From positions 558,001 to 622,000 of the forward strand of contig NZ_CP014168.1 in the NCBI RefSeq assembly GCF_001717955.1: a DNA stretch of 64,000 bases. Direction: 5' to 3'. This document shows, in pieces, positions 44,979-54,641 of this stretch. A model generated the notes under the pieces. The model worked only from the letters and a program-made list of their open reading frames with translations, did no database searches and had not been told where the DNA came from. Numbering within the stretch: the first letter of the stretch is position 1; each line of letters opens with the position of its first letter. The DNA comes from Sphingomonas panacis. GTDB taxonomy: Bacteria; Pseudomonadota; Alphaproteobacteria; Sphingomonadales; Sphingomonadaceae. Position numbers and translations under genes: made by a program.

Positions 44979-45461
44979 TCAGTTGCGCTTGGGCACCGAG
45001 AAGGTGCCGGTCACGCGCCCGCCGCTGAGCGTGGCGTGCGGCTGCGCTTCGGCAAGGTTGAGCGTGAGTCGCTGGCTGTGCGTGACGTTGCCGCCCTGAG
45101 TCAGCGTCACGTCGCCCATCATCAGGATGGTGCGCTGGTTGAGATCGTAGATCGCATATTGGCTGCGCGCGGTCTGGTCGGGCCGGGTGACGACGACGCT
45201 GCCGGCCGCATCGAGTCGCGACACCTGCGGCGAGCCGTCGACCACCTGGCCGGTATAGGCGACCGTCATCCGCGCGGAGGTGAGCGTCATCTCGGCCTGC
45301 TTGACCGAGACGTTGCCGGTCAAGATCGCGCGATTGGCCTTGTCCTGCAATTCGATATGGTCGGCCCCGAAATCGATCGGCGCTTCCGAATTGTGCCGTT
45401 GCTGCGCCAACGCGGGCGTGGCGAGCGAAAGGACAACGATGGAGGACAGGAGAAGGCGCAT
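44979..45461 (-). CDS. lptA: LPS transport periplasmic protein LptA
   Basis: A 160-residue periplasmic beta-jellyroll bridge for LPS. Signal peptide MRLLLSSIVVLSLATPALAQ, then the OstA core (SEAPIDFGADHIELQDKANR through GRVTGTFSVPKRN). It begins 5 bases after the lptC stop. Standard length for alphaproteobacteria. Confidence 0.92.
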   Translation of the reverse strand: MRLLLSSIVVLSLATPALAQQRHNSEAPIDFGADHIELQDKANRAILTGNVSVKQAEMTLTSARMTVAYTGQVVDGSPQVSRLDAAGSVVVTRPDQTARSQYAIYDLNQRTILMMGDVTLTQGGNVTHSQRLTLNLAEAQPHATLSGGRVTGTFSVPKRN

Positions 45462-45466
45462 GCGCG

Positions 45467-46105
45467 CTACTTCGTCTTTCGCGGAACGATCCGCAAGCGG
45501 GCATTGCCGTCGAGCCGCACGATATGGTTCTCAAGATCGGCGCTGAGCTGCTTTGCACTGAAATCGCCCTGCGGCACCGTGCCGGTGACCGCACCGCCGC
45601 TCTGCATCTGGCGGGTCTTCAGGTCTATCGTCGAGTCGGTCGTGTCGAGACGGTAGCCGTCGGCGGCGACGACGTTGACCGGACCGACCAGCGTGACGCG
45701 CTGGTTGTCCATGTCGTAGCGGCCCTGCGGCGCGACGATTCGCGCGGGCCCATCGCTCAGTTGCAGCCGCGCGGCGAGCTTCTCGATTCGCACGATCGGC
45801 TCGGCAGAACTCTTCTGCACGGCGGAGCCAGCGGTCAGCGTAAACGGCTGGCCCTTGCCGTCGGTGCCGCGGTACAGCGCGCTTTGCAGCCGCAGCCGCT
45901 CCTTGGCGACTTCGACCTTGTTCTTGTCGAGGAGGAAGCTGACTTCGCCGCCGGTCGCCAGCGGCATCATCACCAGGAACGCCGCCAGCACCCCGACCGC
46001 GATCGGCAGCACGAAGCGCAGGACCGTGATGAGACGATCATGCCGGCTGCCCGGCGCGGCCCAGGCCTGGCGCGCGGTTCGCGGAGGGAGGGCGAGATCG
46101 GCCAT
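45467..46105 (-). CDS. lptC: LPS export protein LptC
   Basis: A 212-residue bitopic protein with one span (about 28-50: LRFVLPIAVGVLAAFLVMMP) and a periplasmic beta-jellyroll that receives LPS from LptBFG and passes it to LptA. ATG 46105 has GAGG 5 bases upstream; a GTG directly before it is possible. Lies 7 bases after rnd. Lower sequence conservation, as usual for LptC; identification rests on fold pattern and position. Confidence 0.9.
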   Translation of the reverse strand: MADLALPPRTARQAWAAPGSRHDRLITVLRFVLPIAVGVLAAFLVMMPLATGGEVSFLLDKNKVEVAKERLRLQSALYRGTDGKGQPFTLTAGSAVQKSSAEPIVRIEKLAARLQLSDGPARIVAPQGRYDMDNQRVTLVGPVNVVAADGYRLDTTDSTIDLKTRQMQSGGAVTGTVPQGDFSAKQLSADLENHIVRLDGNARLRIVPRKTK

Positions 46106-46112
46106 CACCGCC

Positions 46113-46733
46113 TCAGATATGCGCGAAGATGTCGATCTCGGGCCAGCCGGCGAGATCGAGTTCGGCGCGCGACGGCAGGAAATCGAAACACGCCTGCGCC
46201 AGCGCGGTGCGGCCCTCGCGGGCGAGGCGGCGATCGAGTTCGTCGCGAAGAGCGTGAAGGTAGCGAACGTCGGACGCGGCGTAGTCCTTTTGCGCGTCGC
46301 TCAGTACCGGGCCGCCCCAGTCGGAGGACTGCTGTGCCTTGGAGATGTCCTGGCTCAGCAATTCCCGGACCAACTCCTTGAGTCCGTGACGGTCTGTATA
46401 GGTTCGCACGAGCCGCGAGGCGATCTTGGTGCAGTACACCGGTGCCGCCGTCACGCCGAGATAGTGACGGATCGCGGCGAGATCGAAGCGGCCGAAATGA
46501 TAGAGCTTCACGCGAGCCGGATCGGCGAGCACCGCGCGCAGGTTCGGCGCGGCATAGTCGCTGCCGGGCGAGAACCGGACGAGATGCTCGTCGGGTCCGC
46601 CGTCGGAAAGCTGGACGACGCACAAACGGTCGCGCGGGGTAATGAGGCCCATCGTCTCGGTATCGACGGCGATGTCGGCGCCCGGCGCGAACACGCCTTC
46701 GGGCAGGTCTTCTTCGTGGAGATGAACGGTCAT
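46113..46733 (-). CDS. rnd: Ribonuclease D-like 3'-5' exonuclease
   Basis: A 206-residue DEDD exonuclease. Exo I is AVDTETMGL, Exo II is HFGRFDLAAIRHYL, Exo III is DYAASDVRYLHAL (Y-type). It lacks the HRDC domains of E. coli RNase D and matches the short form common in alphaproteobacteria. First gene of the rnd-lptC-lptA-lptB-rpoN run. Confidence 0.92.
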   Translation of the reverse strand: MTVHLHEEDLPEGVFAPGADIAVDTETMGLITPRDRLCVVQLSDGGPDEHLVRFSPGSDYAAPNLRAVLADPARVKLYHFGRFDLAAIRHYLGVTAAPVYCTKIASRLVRTYTDRHGLKELVRELLSQDISKAQQSSDWGGPVLSDAQKDYAASDVRYLHALRDELDRRLAREGRTALAQACFDFLPSRAELDLAGWPEIDIFAHI

Positions 46734-46931
46734 CGTGTGGCCCTAGCGGGGATATGCTCCGGCCTCAATGGCCGCCGCACCGATCCGCGCCCTGTGCCAT
46801 CCGCGCCACAGTGTTTCAACCATCTCGAACGTATCATGCCGCAATTTCGACGAATTTGTTCGCAGCGCCGTTTTTTTTAGGGTAGGTAGATTCGGTGGCG
46901 CACTTGGTTGGTGCCCGGAGACCTGCGTTTT

Positions 46932-46968
46932 CGTCCGACGCACGGTTTTTCAGATATGATTTCGGACG
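46932..46968 (+). promoter_or_regulatory. Leader hairpin before the cold-shock gene
   Basis: CGTCCGA and TCGGACG form a 7-bp stem around an AT-rich 23-base loop, ending 21 bases before the start codon. Cold-shock mRNAs often have structured leaders that refold with temperature; that role is inferred only from position. Confidence 0.35.
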
Positions 46969-46989
46969 AGCCGGGAAGACGAACAGGGC

Positions 46990-47784
46990 ATGAGTTTCGA
47001 TAAAGGACGCCGCGGAGATCGTGGCGGGCGCGGACGCGATAAGCGCGATGGTTTCGGCGGCGATGATTTCGGCGGCGGCAGCAGCTTTGGCGGCGGCGAC
47101 CGCTTCGGCGGTGGCGGCGATCGTTTCGGCGGCGGCGGTGATCGCTTCGGCGGCGGCGGCGGTGGCGGCTTCCGCAGCGGCGGTGGCGGCTTCGGCGGCG
47201 GCGGTGGCGGCTTCGGTGGTGGTGGCGGCGGTGGCCGTGGCATGCCCCCGCAGGTCGTCGGTGAAGGCACTGGCGTCGTTAAGTTCTTCAACGGTCAGAA
47301 GGGCTTCGGCTTCGTCGTTCGTGATGACGGCGGCGAGGATGTGTTCGTTCACATTTCGGCAGTCGAGCAGGCCGGCCTGACCGGTCTGGCCGAAGGCCAG
47401 CCGCTCGGCTTCACCCTCGTCGATCGTGGCGGCCGCATCTCGGCGACCGATCTCAAGATCGAAGGTGAACCGCTCCCCGTCACCGACCGCGGCCCGCCGC
47501 GCGAGCGTGATGCGGCGGCTCCGGGCGGCGCACGTGGCGGCGCCGGTGGCCCGCAGCGGCAGCTGACTGGCGAAAAGTCGACCGGAACGGTCAAGTTCTT
47601 CAACGCGATGAAGGGCTTCGGCTTCATTCAGCGCGATGACGGTCAGCCCGACGCGTTCGTTCACATCTCGGCCGTCGAGCGCGGCGGCATGTCGACCCTC
47701 AACGAGGGCGACCGGCTCGAGTTCGAACTCGAAGTCGATCGTCGCGGCAAATATGCGGCGGTGAACCTCACCTCGATCGCCTGA
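46990..47784 (+). CDS. Two-domain cold-shock protein with glycine-rich N-terminal tail
   Basis: A 264-residue protein with two cold-shock domains: residues about 92-158 (GTGVVKFFNGQKGFGF and DVFVHISAVEQAG) and about 197-264 (GTVKFFNAMKGFGFIQRDD and AFVHISAVERGG). Both keep the RNP1 and RNP2 aromatics, so single-stranded RNA/DNA binding is expected. The first 85 residues are a low-complexity tail of Gly with Arg, Asp and Phe (three DRFGGGG repeats, RGG-type N-terminus), like disordered RNA-binding tails. Tandem CSD proteins occur in alphaproteobacteria; the long tail is less usual. Followed by its own terminator. Confidence 0.93.
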   Translation: MSFDKGRRGDRGGRGRDKRDGFGGDDFGGGSSFGGGDRFGGGGDRFGGGGDRFGGGGGGGFRSGGGGFGGGGGGFGGGGGGGRGMPPQVVGEGTGVVKFFNGQKGFGFVVRDDGGEDVFVHISAVEQAGLTGLAEGQPLGFTLVDRGGRISATDLKIEGEPLPVTDRGPPRERDAAAPGGARGGAGGPQRQLTGEKSTGTVKFFNAMKGFGFIQRDDGQPDAFVHISAVERGGMSTLNEGDRLEFELEVDRRGKYAAVNLTSIA

Positions 47785-47805
47785 CCTTTCAGGTTTCGCG
47801 ATGAC

Positions 47806-47842
47806 AAAAACCCGGTGCGCCACACGGCGTGCCGGGTTTTTT
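47806..47842 (+). terminator. Rho-independent terminator of the cold-shock gene
   Basis: AAAAACCCGG...CCGGGTTTTTT with an inner GCGCC/GGCG pairing; the T-run directly follows the stem. Confidence 0.85.
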
Positions 47843-47899
47843 GTGGCTTGGCGCAGTCCTCAATTCCGATATGTTCCGTAGGATTTAACGGAGTTGCTC

Positions 47900-48406
47900 A
47901 TGATCCGCCGCGCGCTCATTGCCTCGATCCTGCTGTTCGCCAGCCCGGCATTCGCCGCGCCCGCGCCGCATATGCCGATCACGAGCTTCGAACAGCTCAC
48001 CAAGCCGCTGCCGCTCCCTTATGACGAGCAGGCTGACGCCAAGGCCGTCGTCGCCGCCGCGAAAGCGCGCGCAAAGGCGAATCACAAGCTGCTGCTGATC
48101 GATCTCGGCGGCAATTGGTGTCTCGATTGCCGCATTCTCGCCGGCACGATGGAGGTGCCGGCGCTCAAGACGTGGCTCGCGCGCAAATATGAGATCGTCG
48201 AAGTCGATGTCGGCCGGTTCGACAAGAACCTCGATATCCCGGCGCATTACGGAATCACCGAACGCCTCAAGGGCGTGCCGAGCCTGCTGATCGTCGAGCC
48301 AAGGACCGACCGCCTGATCAACGCCGGCCGCACCGCCGCGCTCGCCGATGCGCGTTCTATGAGCCCGCAGGGGCTGGCGGACTGGCTGGCGGGGTGGGTG
48401 CGCTAA
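47900..48406 (+). CDS. Exported thioredoxin-fold protein
   Basis: A 168-residue periplasmic thioredoxin-like protein with a signal peptide (MIRRALIASILLFASPAFAA). The active site is GNWCLDCRIL, a C-L-D-C redox pair in the position of C-G-P-C, followed by the cis-Pro loop GVPSLLIVEP. This variant is typical of a thioredoxin_7/DUF255-like subgroup. ATG 47900 has GGAG 6 bases upstream. Redox role likely; partner unknown. Confidence 0.82.
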   Translation: MIRRALIASILLFASPAFAAPAPHMPITSFEQLTKPLPLPYDEQADAKAVVAAAKARAKANHKLLLIDLGGNWCLDCRILAGTMEVPALKTWLARKYEIVEVDVGRFDKNLDIPAHYGITERLKGVPSLLIVEPRTDRLINAGRTAALADARSMSPQGLADWLAGWVR

Positions 48407-48493
48407 TCGACGCGCGAATCGCTTTTGCCCGTTGCGCGTGACGCGGAAGGGCCTCCACAGAGGCTATAAAGCGTAACGCGGGAACCGGGCGAC

Positions 48494-49426
48494 ATGACGA
48501 ACGACTCAGCGGGTGAACGCGGTTTTATCGAAGCGTTGCGGACCCTTGCACATGATCCGGCGGCAAGGCGATTCGCCGACGATGCCGCCGTGCTGCCGAT
48601 GCCCGCCGCCGAATCGCTGGTGCTGACTCACGACATGCTGGTCGAGGGCGTCCACTTCCTGCCGACCGATCCGCCCGGCGATGTCGCGTGGAAGCTGCTC
48701 GCGGTGAACCTGTCCGATCTCGCCGCCAAGGGCGCGCGCCCGGTCGGCGTGCTGATGGGGTACGGGCTGACAGGGGACTCCGCATGGGATTCGGCGTTCG
48801 TCGCTGGTCTCGGTGCGGCCTTGGCGGCGTTTGCCGTGCCGCTGCTCGGCGGCGACACGGTCGCGCAGCCGCCCCGCGACTCGCGCGTACTCGGCCTGAC
48901 CGCGCTCGGCGCGAGCGGCGTGGCGGTGCCGAGTCGCAGCGGCGCACAAGCTGGCGACTCGCTCTACGTGACCGGCACGATCGGCGATGCCGGCGCCGGG
49001 CTCGCCATCGCACTTGGGGAGGATGGTGCGGCGGACCTGCTCGCCGCCTATCGCCGCCCGCAGCCGCGCCTTGCCGAAGGCCGCGCGCTGGCGCCGCTGG
49101 TGCATGCGATGATGGACGTGTCCGACGGCCTGTTGATCGACGCCGAGCGGATGGCGATGGCAAGCGGACTGGCGGTGGAGATCGATCTCGCCACGGTGCC
49201 GCTGTCGGACGCGTTGCGCGCGCGCGGCGATGATCGCCCCGCGCGAATCGCCGCGGCAACTGCGGGGGATGATTACGAACTGCTGTTCGCACTGCCCGCG
49301 GCGATGCTGCCGCCCGTGGCCGCGACGCGCGTCGGCCGATTCGCCGCCGGCGCAGGGCTGAGGCTGGTCGATGGAGATGCAGCGCTGCCTTTGCCTACGC
49401 GGCTGGGGTATCTCCACGCCAGATAG
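48494..49426 (+). CDS. thiL: Thiamine-phosphate kinase
   Basis: Phosphorylates thiamine monophosphate to the active diphosphate. 310 residues. The ATP and Mg2+ residues are in FADDAAVLP, HDMLVEGVHF, LAVNLSDLAAKGARPVG, GGDTVAQPP, and the late MMDVSDGLLIDAERMA and AGDDYELLF. In many bacteria it follows nusB; here nusB is at 17 kb. Confidence 0.95.
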   Translation: MTNDSAGERGFIEALRTLAHDPAARRFADDAAVLPMPAAESLVLTHDMLVEGVHFLPTDPPGDVAWKLLAVNLSDLAAKGARPVGVLMGYGLTGDSAWDSAFVAGLGAALAAFAVPLLGGDTVAQPPRDSRVLGLTALGASGVAVPSRSGAQAGDSLYVTGTIGDAGAGLAIALGEDGAADLLAAYRRPQPRLAEGRALAPLVHAMMDVSDGLLIDAERMAMASGLAVEIDLATVPLSDALRARGDDRPARIAAATAGDDYELLFALPAAMLPPVAATRVGRFAAGAGLRLVDGDAALPLPTRLGYLHAR

Positions 49427-49531
49427 TCCCCGGTTGCCAACGCCTCGCACGCGCTTATACCTTGGCAGCTTAGAGGACGGAGGCGGCCACGCAGCCGACC
49501 ATCCGCCCCTGACATTAGGGGAAGGATACGC

Positions 49532-51649
49532 ATGACGATCGTCTATGCTGCCATCATCTGTGGCCTGATCGCCGTCGCTTACGGCATCTTCACCAGCGCG
49601 CAGGTGTTGCGCGCGCCCGCCGGCACCGAAAAGATGCAGGATATCGCCGCCGCCATTCAGGAGGGCGCGAAAGCCTATCTCGGCCGGCAATATCGCACCA
49701 TCGCCGTCGTCGGGCTGGTCGTCGCGATCATCCTCGCCGTCTCGCTCGGGATCGTCTCGACGATCGGCTTTCTGATCGGCGCAGTGCTGTCCGGCGTGGC
49801 AGGCTATGTCGGCATGAACATCTCGGTGCGCGCCAACGTGCGAACGGCGGAGGCGGCACGTACCTCGCTTCAGGGCGGCCTCACCCTCGCCTTCCGTTCT
49901 GGCGCGGTCACCGGGATGCTGGTTGCGGGGCTCGGGCTGCTATCGATCTCGGGCTTCTTCTGGTATCTGGTCGCGGTCGCGCATCATGCGCCGGCCGACC
50001 GCATCATCGTCGAGGCGCTGACCGCGCTCGCATTCGGCGCATCGCTGATCTCGATCTTCGCACGACTGGGCGGCGGCATCTTCACCAAGGCCGCCGATGT
50101 CGGCGCCGATCTGGTCGGCAAGGTCGAGGCGGGCATCCCGGAGGACGATCCGCGCAATCCGGCGGTGATCGCCGACAATGTCGGCGACAATGTCGGCGAT
50201 TGCGCGGGCATGGCCGCCGATCTGTTCGAGACTTATGTGGTGACGCTCGGCGTGACGATGATCTCGATCGCGCTCGCCTTCCGCAGCGCCGACCGGCTCC
50301 TCGACCTGATGACCTTGCCGCTGATCGTCGGCGGGGTGTGCATCGTCACCTCGATCATCGGCACGTTCGCGGTGCGGCTCGGCAAGGGGTCGATCATGGG
50401 GGCGCTGTACAAGGGGTTCTGGACCTCGGCGTTGCTGTCGGTGCCGGCGATCTATCTCGCGACTCGCTGGACGCTTGGCGATCTGAATGCACCGATCGGT
50501 GCCAACGGCTTCCTCGATCCCGAGAGCGCCGGCGGCGTCACCGGCATGAGCCTGTTCTGGTCGATGATGATCGGCCTTGCCGTCACCGGGCTGCTGGTGT
50601 GGATCACCGAATATTATACCGGCACGCAATATCGCCCGGTGCGCAGCATCGCCAAAGCGTCAGAGACTGGCCACGGCACCAACGTCATCCAGGGACTCGC
50701 GGTCAGCCTCGAATCGACCGCGATGCCGACAATCGTGATCGTCGTCGCGGTGATCGCCGCGTTCCAGCTCGCCGGCGTGATCGGCATAGCCTTCGCCGCG
50801 ACCGCGATGCTGTCGCAGGCCGGCATGGTGGTGGCGCTCGATGCATATGGCCCGGTCACCGACAATGCGGGCGGCATCGCCGAGATGGCCGGTCTTCCCG
50901 ACGACGTGCGCCACCGTACCGATGCGCTCGATGCGGTCGGCAATACCACCAAGGCGGTTACCAAGGGCTATGCGATCGGCTCGGCCGCGCTCGCGGCGCT
51001 GGTGCTGTTCGGTGCATACACCAGCGATCTGAAGGAGTATTTCTCCGGGCTGACGGTCGATTTCACCCTCTCCAACCCCTATGTCATCGTCGGTCTGCTG
51101 CTCGGCGCGTTGCTGCCCTATCTGTTCGGCGCGATGGGGATGACGGCGGTCGGCCGCGCGGCGGGCGCAGTGGTCGAGGAGGTGCGCGAGCAGTTCCGCA
51201 CCAATCCCGGCATCATGGCCGGCACCAGCCGTCCCGATTACGCGCGCACCGTCGATCTCGTCACCAAGGCGGCGATCCGCGAGATGATCATCCCCTCGCT
51301 GCTGCCAGTGCTCAGCCCGATCGCGGTGTATTTCCTGGTCACGTTGGTGGCGGGGCAGGCCTCGGGCTTCGCCGCGCTGGGAGCGATGCTGCTCGGCGTG
51401 ATCGTCTCGGGGCTGTTCGTCGCGATCTCGATGACGAGCGGCGGTGGCGCGTGGGACAATGCCAAGAAGTTCATCGAGGACGGCAACCACGGCGGCAAGG
51501 GCAGCGAGGCGCACAAGGCGGCGGTGACGGGCGACACGGTCGGCGATCCGTACAAGGACACCGCCGGGCCGGCGGTGAACCCGATGATCAAGATCACCAA
51601 CATCGTCGCTTTGCTGCTGCTCGCTGCGCTGGCGGGGGGCGTGGCGTAA
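49532..51649 (+). CDS. hppA: Membrane-bound proton-pumping pyrophosphatase, K+-insensitive type
   Basis: Inner-membrane enzyme coupling pyrophosphate hydrolysis to H+ export. 705 residues, about 16 spans. Active-site loops: [38 protein letters not shown] and the late [18 protein letters not shown]. The residue deciding K+ dependence is Lys in [12 protein letters not shown] (Ala in K+-dependent enzymes), so it should not need potassium. ATG 49532 follows GGGGAAGGA. Confidence 0.95.
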   Translation: MTIVYAAIICGLIAVAYGIFTSAQVLRAPAGTEKMQDIAAAIQEGAKAYLGRQYRTIAVVGLVVAIILAVSLGIVSTIGFLIGAVLSGVAGYVGMNISVRANVRTAEAARTSLQGGLTLAFRSGAVTGMLVAGLGLLSISGFFWYLVAVAHHAPADRIIVEALTALAFGASLISIFARLGGGIFTKAADVGADLVGKVEAGIPEDDPRNPAVIADNVGDNVGDCAGMAADLFETYVVTLGVTMISIALAFRSADRLLDLMTLPLIVGGVCIVTSIIGTFAVRLGKGSIMGALYKGFWTSALLSVPAIYLATRWTLGDLNAPIGANGFLDPESAGGVTGMSLFWSMMIGLAVTGLLVWITEYYTGTQYRPVRSIAKASETGHGTNVIQGLAVSLESTAMPTIVIVVAVIAAFQLAGVIGIAFAATAMLSQAGMVVALDAYGPVTDNAGGIAEMAGLPDDVRHRTDALDAVGNTTKAVTKGYAIGSAALAALVLFGAYTSDLKEYFSGLTVDFTLSNPYVIVGLLLGALLPYLFGAMGMTAVGRAAGAVVEEVREQFRTNPGIMAGTSRPDYARTVDLVTKAAIREMIIPSLLPVLSPIAVYFLVTLVAGQASGFAALGAMLLGVIVSGLFVAISMTSGGGAWDNAKKFIEDGNHGGKGSEAHKAAVTGDTVGDPYKDTAGPAVNPMIKITNIVALLLLAALAGGVA

Positions 51650-51663
51650 GGCGCCTCATTACC

Positions 51664-51743
51664 GTCACCCCAGCGAAAGCTGGGGTCTCCCCGTGATAGC
51701 GCGTGCCCTGCCGCCGGAAGACCCCAGCGTGCGCTGGGGTGAC
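51664..51743. repeat. Paired palindromic repeat, family G
   Basis: GTCACCCCAGCGAAAGCTGG on the left and CCAGCGTGCGCTGGGGTGAC on the right, 30 bases apart. Between hppA and the FAH gene. Confidence 0.85.
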
Positions 51744-51811
51744 GATTGGGTGGTCGACACATTCACTCAAAAAGCTATGTTCGCCGCCCGAGAACAGACA
51801 GGAGAGCGCGC

Positions 51812-52816
51812 ATGAAACTGGCCAGCCTGAAAGGGGGCCGCGACGGTCGCCTCGTCATCGTCTCCAACGATCTCGCCTGGTGCGCCGATGCCGGGCATAT
51901 CGTGCCGACGCTGCAGGCCGCGCTCGACGATTGGGAGCGGCTGCTGCCCGACCTCGAGAACCTCGCCACCGATCTCGACCATGAGATGATCCCGATGCGG
52001 CGCTTCCACGAACATGCCGCCGCCGCGCCGCTGCCCCGCGCCTATCAATGGGCGGATGGCTCGGCCTATGTGAACCATGTCGCGCTGGTGCGGCAAGCGC
52101 GTGGCGCGGAACTGCCCGACAGCTTCTGGCACGATCCGCTGCTGTATCAGGGCGGATCGGACGGTTTCCTGGCGCCGCGCGACCCAATCCCGCTCGCCGA
52201 TGAAAGCTGGGACTGCGATCTCGAGGCCGAGGTGGTGGTGGTGACGGGCGACGTTCCCGCGGGCGCGAGCCGCGAGGACGCGCTGGCGAGTATCCGGCTG
52301 GTCGGCCTCGCCAACGACGTATCGCTGCGCGCGCTGATCCCCGGCGAACTCGCCAAGGGCTTCGGCTTCTTCCAGTCCAAGCCGGCGAGCGCGCTGTCAC
52401 CGGTGTTCGTCACCCCAGAGTCGCTCGGCGACTGGTGGCGGGATGGAAAGCTGCACCGCAAGCTCAACATCGACGTGAACGGCGCCCCGCTCGGCCGGGT
52501 CGATGCGGGCGCGGACATGACCTTCGATTTCGGCACGCTGATCGCACACGCCGCCAAGACGCGCGCGCTTGCTGCCGGAACGATCATCGGCTCGGGCACC
52601 GTCTCCAACCGCGATGCGGAGGGCGGCCCGGGCAAGCCGATCGCCCAGGGCGGCGTGGGTTATGCCTGCATCGCCGAACAGCGCAGCGTTGAGACGATCC
52701 GGGGCGGCAGCGCGACCACGCCGTTCCTCAAGCGCGGCGACACGATCCGCATCTGGGCCGAAGATGACAGGCATCATCCGATCTTCGGCGTGATAGAGCA
52801 GACCGTCGGCGGCTGA
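51812..52816 (+). CDS. Fumarylacetoacetate hydrolase family protein
   Basis: A 334-residue FAH-fold enzyme. Metal and catalytic regions seen: YVNHVALVRQARGAELP, then DCDLEAEVVVVTGDVPAG (acidic metal ligand pair), GLANDVSLRALIP, and GTIIGSGTVSNRD. Members hydrolyse or decarboxylate C-C bonds of beta-diketone acids in aromatic breakdown. No aromatic catabolism genes are adjacent, so the substrate is open. ATG 51812 follows AGGAGAG. Confidence 0.9.
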   Translation: MKLASLKGGRDGRLVIVSNDLAWCADAGHIVPTLQAALDDWERLLPDLENLATDLDHEMIPMRRFHEHAAAAPLPRAYQWADGSAYVNHVALVRQARGAELPDSFWHDPLLYQGGSDGFLAPRDPIPLADESWDCDLEAEVVVVTGDVPAGASREDALASIRLVGLANDVSLRALIPGELAKGFGFFQSKPASALSPVFVTPESLGDWWRDGKLHRKLNIDVNGAPLGRVDAGADMTFDFGTLIAHAAKTRALAAGTIIGSGTVSNRDAEGGPGKPIAQGGVGYACIAEQRSVETIRGGSATTPFLKRGDTIRIWAEDDRHHPIFGVIEQTVGG

Positions 52817-52851
52817 AGCGGCGACAGCATCGGGGAGCGAGTTTGCAGGTG

Positions 52852-54534
52852 ATGAAGGCAATTTGGGCGGCGGCGCTGCTGGCGCTGGTGGGAGGTTCGG
52901 TCGCGGACGCCGCCGCGCCGCAGCGGGCGGCCACGCACAAGACGGTCAGGTCCAAGGCGGCGAAGCACCGCAAGGCGCGCCGCCCGCACCGCCATGTCGC
53001 GCAGCCGGCGGCGACGGCGCCCGAAGTCGCGTCGTGCATCCCGCCCGCCACGCCGATCGCGGGCGCGGTGCCGACCCCGCTCGATCTCTACGGCCCGATC
53101 TTCATCGCCGTGCAGCAAGCGCGGCTGTTCCCCGACAGCAAGAGCTTCGCCGACGCGACGCCGCTGCGCGCCCGCGCGACGATCCTCGCCGACTGGTGCG
53201 CGACTCACCCCGGAACGCCCGATCAACTCCACGCCTTCGTCCAGCGCAACTTCGCCGTGCCGATGGTCGCCCCCACCCCCGCGGCCAATCCGTCGCGCCC
53301 GCCGGTACAGGATCATATCGCCGCGCTCTGGCCGCATCTCACGCGCCCGCCGGTCGCCGAGACGCCAGGCGGGTCGGCGCTCGCGCTGCCCGAACGCTAT
53401 GTCGTGCCCGGCGGCCGCTTCCGAGAAATGTATTATTGGGACAGCTATTTCACGATGCTCGGCCTCAAGGCGGACGGGCATGCCGATCTGGTCGAATCGA
53501 TGCTAGCCGATTTCGTGTCGCTGGTTGAGCGCTACGGCCACATCCCCAACGGCACGCGCACCTATTATGTCGAACGCTCGCAGCCGCCGGTGCTGTACCT
53601 GATGCTGGCGCTGTCCGACGCGAACGATCCGGCGCTGGAGGCGCGACGGCTGGCTGCGCTCCGGCGCGAGCATGATTTCTGGATGCAGCCCGAGCGCGTC
53701 GTGACGATGCCCGACGGCAGCGTGCTCAACCGCTATTACAGCCATGCCGATCGACCGCGCGAGGAATCGTGGCGCGAGGACGTCGCGCTTCAGGCGCGAA
53801 CCAAGCGCGACGCCGGGCCACTGTATCGCGACATCCGCGCGGCGGCGGAGAGCGGCTGGGATTTCAGCTCGCGCTGGTTCGCCGACGGCAAGACGCTCGC
53901 GACGATCGACACCACCAACGTCGTGCCGGTCGATCTCAACAGCCTGCTCTACGGCATGGAAGGCGCGATCGCCGAGCAATGCCGTGCCGCCGCCGACGCG
54001 GCCTGCGCGACTCGCTATGACGCGTTGGCGGCGGCGCGCAAAAAGGCGGTCGAGACCTGGCTGTGGGACGACAAGGGCGGGCGCTACGGCGACTGGGACA
54101 TCGCGAAGAAGACGCTGCGCCGTGGCCTCACCGCCGCGACCGCCTTTCCTTTGTTCACCGGCCTCGCCGCGTCCGACCGCGCCGATCTCGTCGCGGCGAC
54201 GATCGACGAGTCGCTGGTCGCGCCGGGCGGCCTGCGCACCACGCTCGCGCGCACCGGCGAACAATGGGACACGCCCAACGGCTGGCCACCGCTGCAATGG
54301 ATCGCGATCGAAGGGCTGAACCGCACCGGCCACGAGACCGCCGCGCGCGAACTCGCGCAGCGCTTCCTCGCCACCGTGCTTCACGAATATCGCGCGAGCG
54401 GGCGGATGCTGGAGAAATACGATGTCGAGCAGGCCCGCCCCGGCGGCGGCGGCGAATATCCGCTGCAGGACGGCTTCGGCTGGACCAACGGCGTCGTGCG
54501 CGCGCTGATCGCGCGCTACGGCAAAGCGCAATGA
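52852..54534 (+). CDS. treA: Periplasmic trehalase (GH37)
   Basis: Splits trehalose into two glucose molecules. About 560 residues with a signal peptide (MKAIWAAALLALVGGSVADA), a Lys/Arg/His-rich linker (about 25-55), then the (alpha/alpha)6 barrel. Both family signatures are present: PGGRFREMYYWDSYF and QWDTPNGWPPLQW, plus GSALALPERYVVPGGRF before the first. The start could also be TTG 52843. Follows the FAH gene by 35 bases on the same strand. Confidence 0.95.
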   Translation: MKAIWAAALLALVGGSVADAAAPQRAATHKTVRSKAAKHRKARRPHRHVAQPAATAPEVASCIPPATPIAGAVPTPLDLYGPIFIAVQQARLFPDSKSFADATPLRARATILADWCATHPGTPDQLHAFVQRNFAVPMVAPTPAANPSRPPVQDHIAALWPHLTRPPVAETPGGSALALPERYVVPGGRFREMYYWDSYFTMLGLKADGHADLVESMLADFVSLVERYGHIPNGTRTYYVERSQPPVLYLMLALSDANDPALEARRLAALRREHDFWMQPERVVTMPDGSVLNRYYSHADRPREESWREDVALQARTKRDAGPLYRDIRAAAESGWDFSSRWFADGKTLATIDTTNVVPVDLNSLLYGMEGAIAEQCRAAADAACATRYDALAAARKKAVETWLWDDKGGRYGDWDIAKKTLRRGLTAATAFPLFTGLAASDRADLVAATIDESLVAPGGLRTTLARTGEQWDTPNGWPPLQWIAIEGLNRTGHETAARELAQRFLATVLHEYRASGRMLEKYDVEQARPGGGGEYPLQDGFGWTNGVVRALIARYGKAQ

Positions 54535-54606
54535 TTGCCACCACGGCAGGCGTCGCGTAAGGATTCTGGCTGAGGCCACGCCCTCACCCCTCATGGGGGT
54601 ATTCGT

Positions 54607-54620
54607 CCGGGACGGCCCGG
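54607..54620 (+). promoter_or_regulatory. CCGGG-ACGG-CCCGG hairpin before the SMR gene
   Basis: A 5-bp perfect stem closed by an ACGG loop, 22 bases before the start codon. Guanidine-II (mini-ykkC) riboswitches upstream of SMR exporters consist of two small hairpins with ACGR loops. Only one such hairpin is clear here, so this is a candidate and not an identification. Confidence 0.25.
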
Positions 54621-54641
54621 CCTTCGACACGGGAGGGCCAT

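Noticed and set aside
47020..47240. Short tandem repeats that could suggest a CRISPR-like or minisatellite array
   Set aside because: They encode the glycine-rich tail of the cold-shock protein in frame; there are no spacers.
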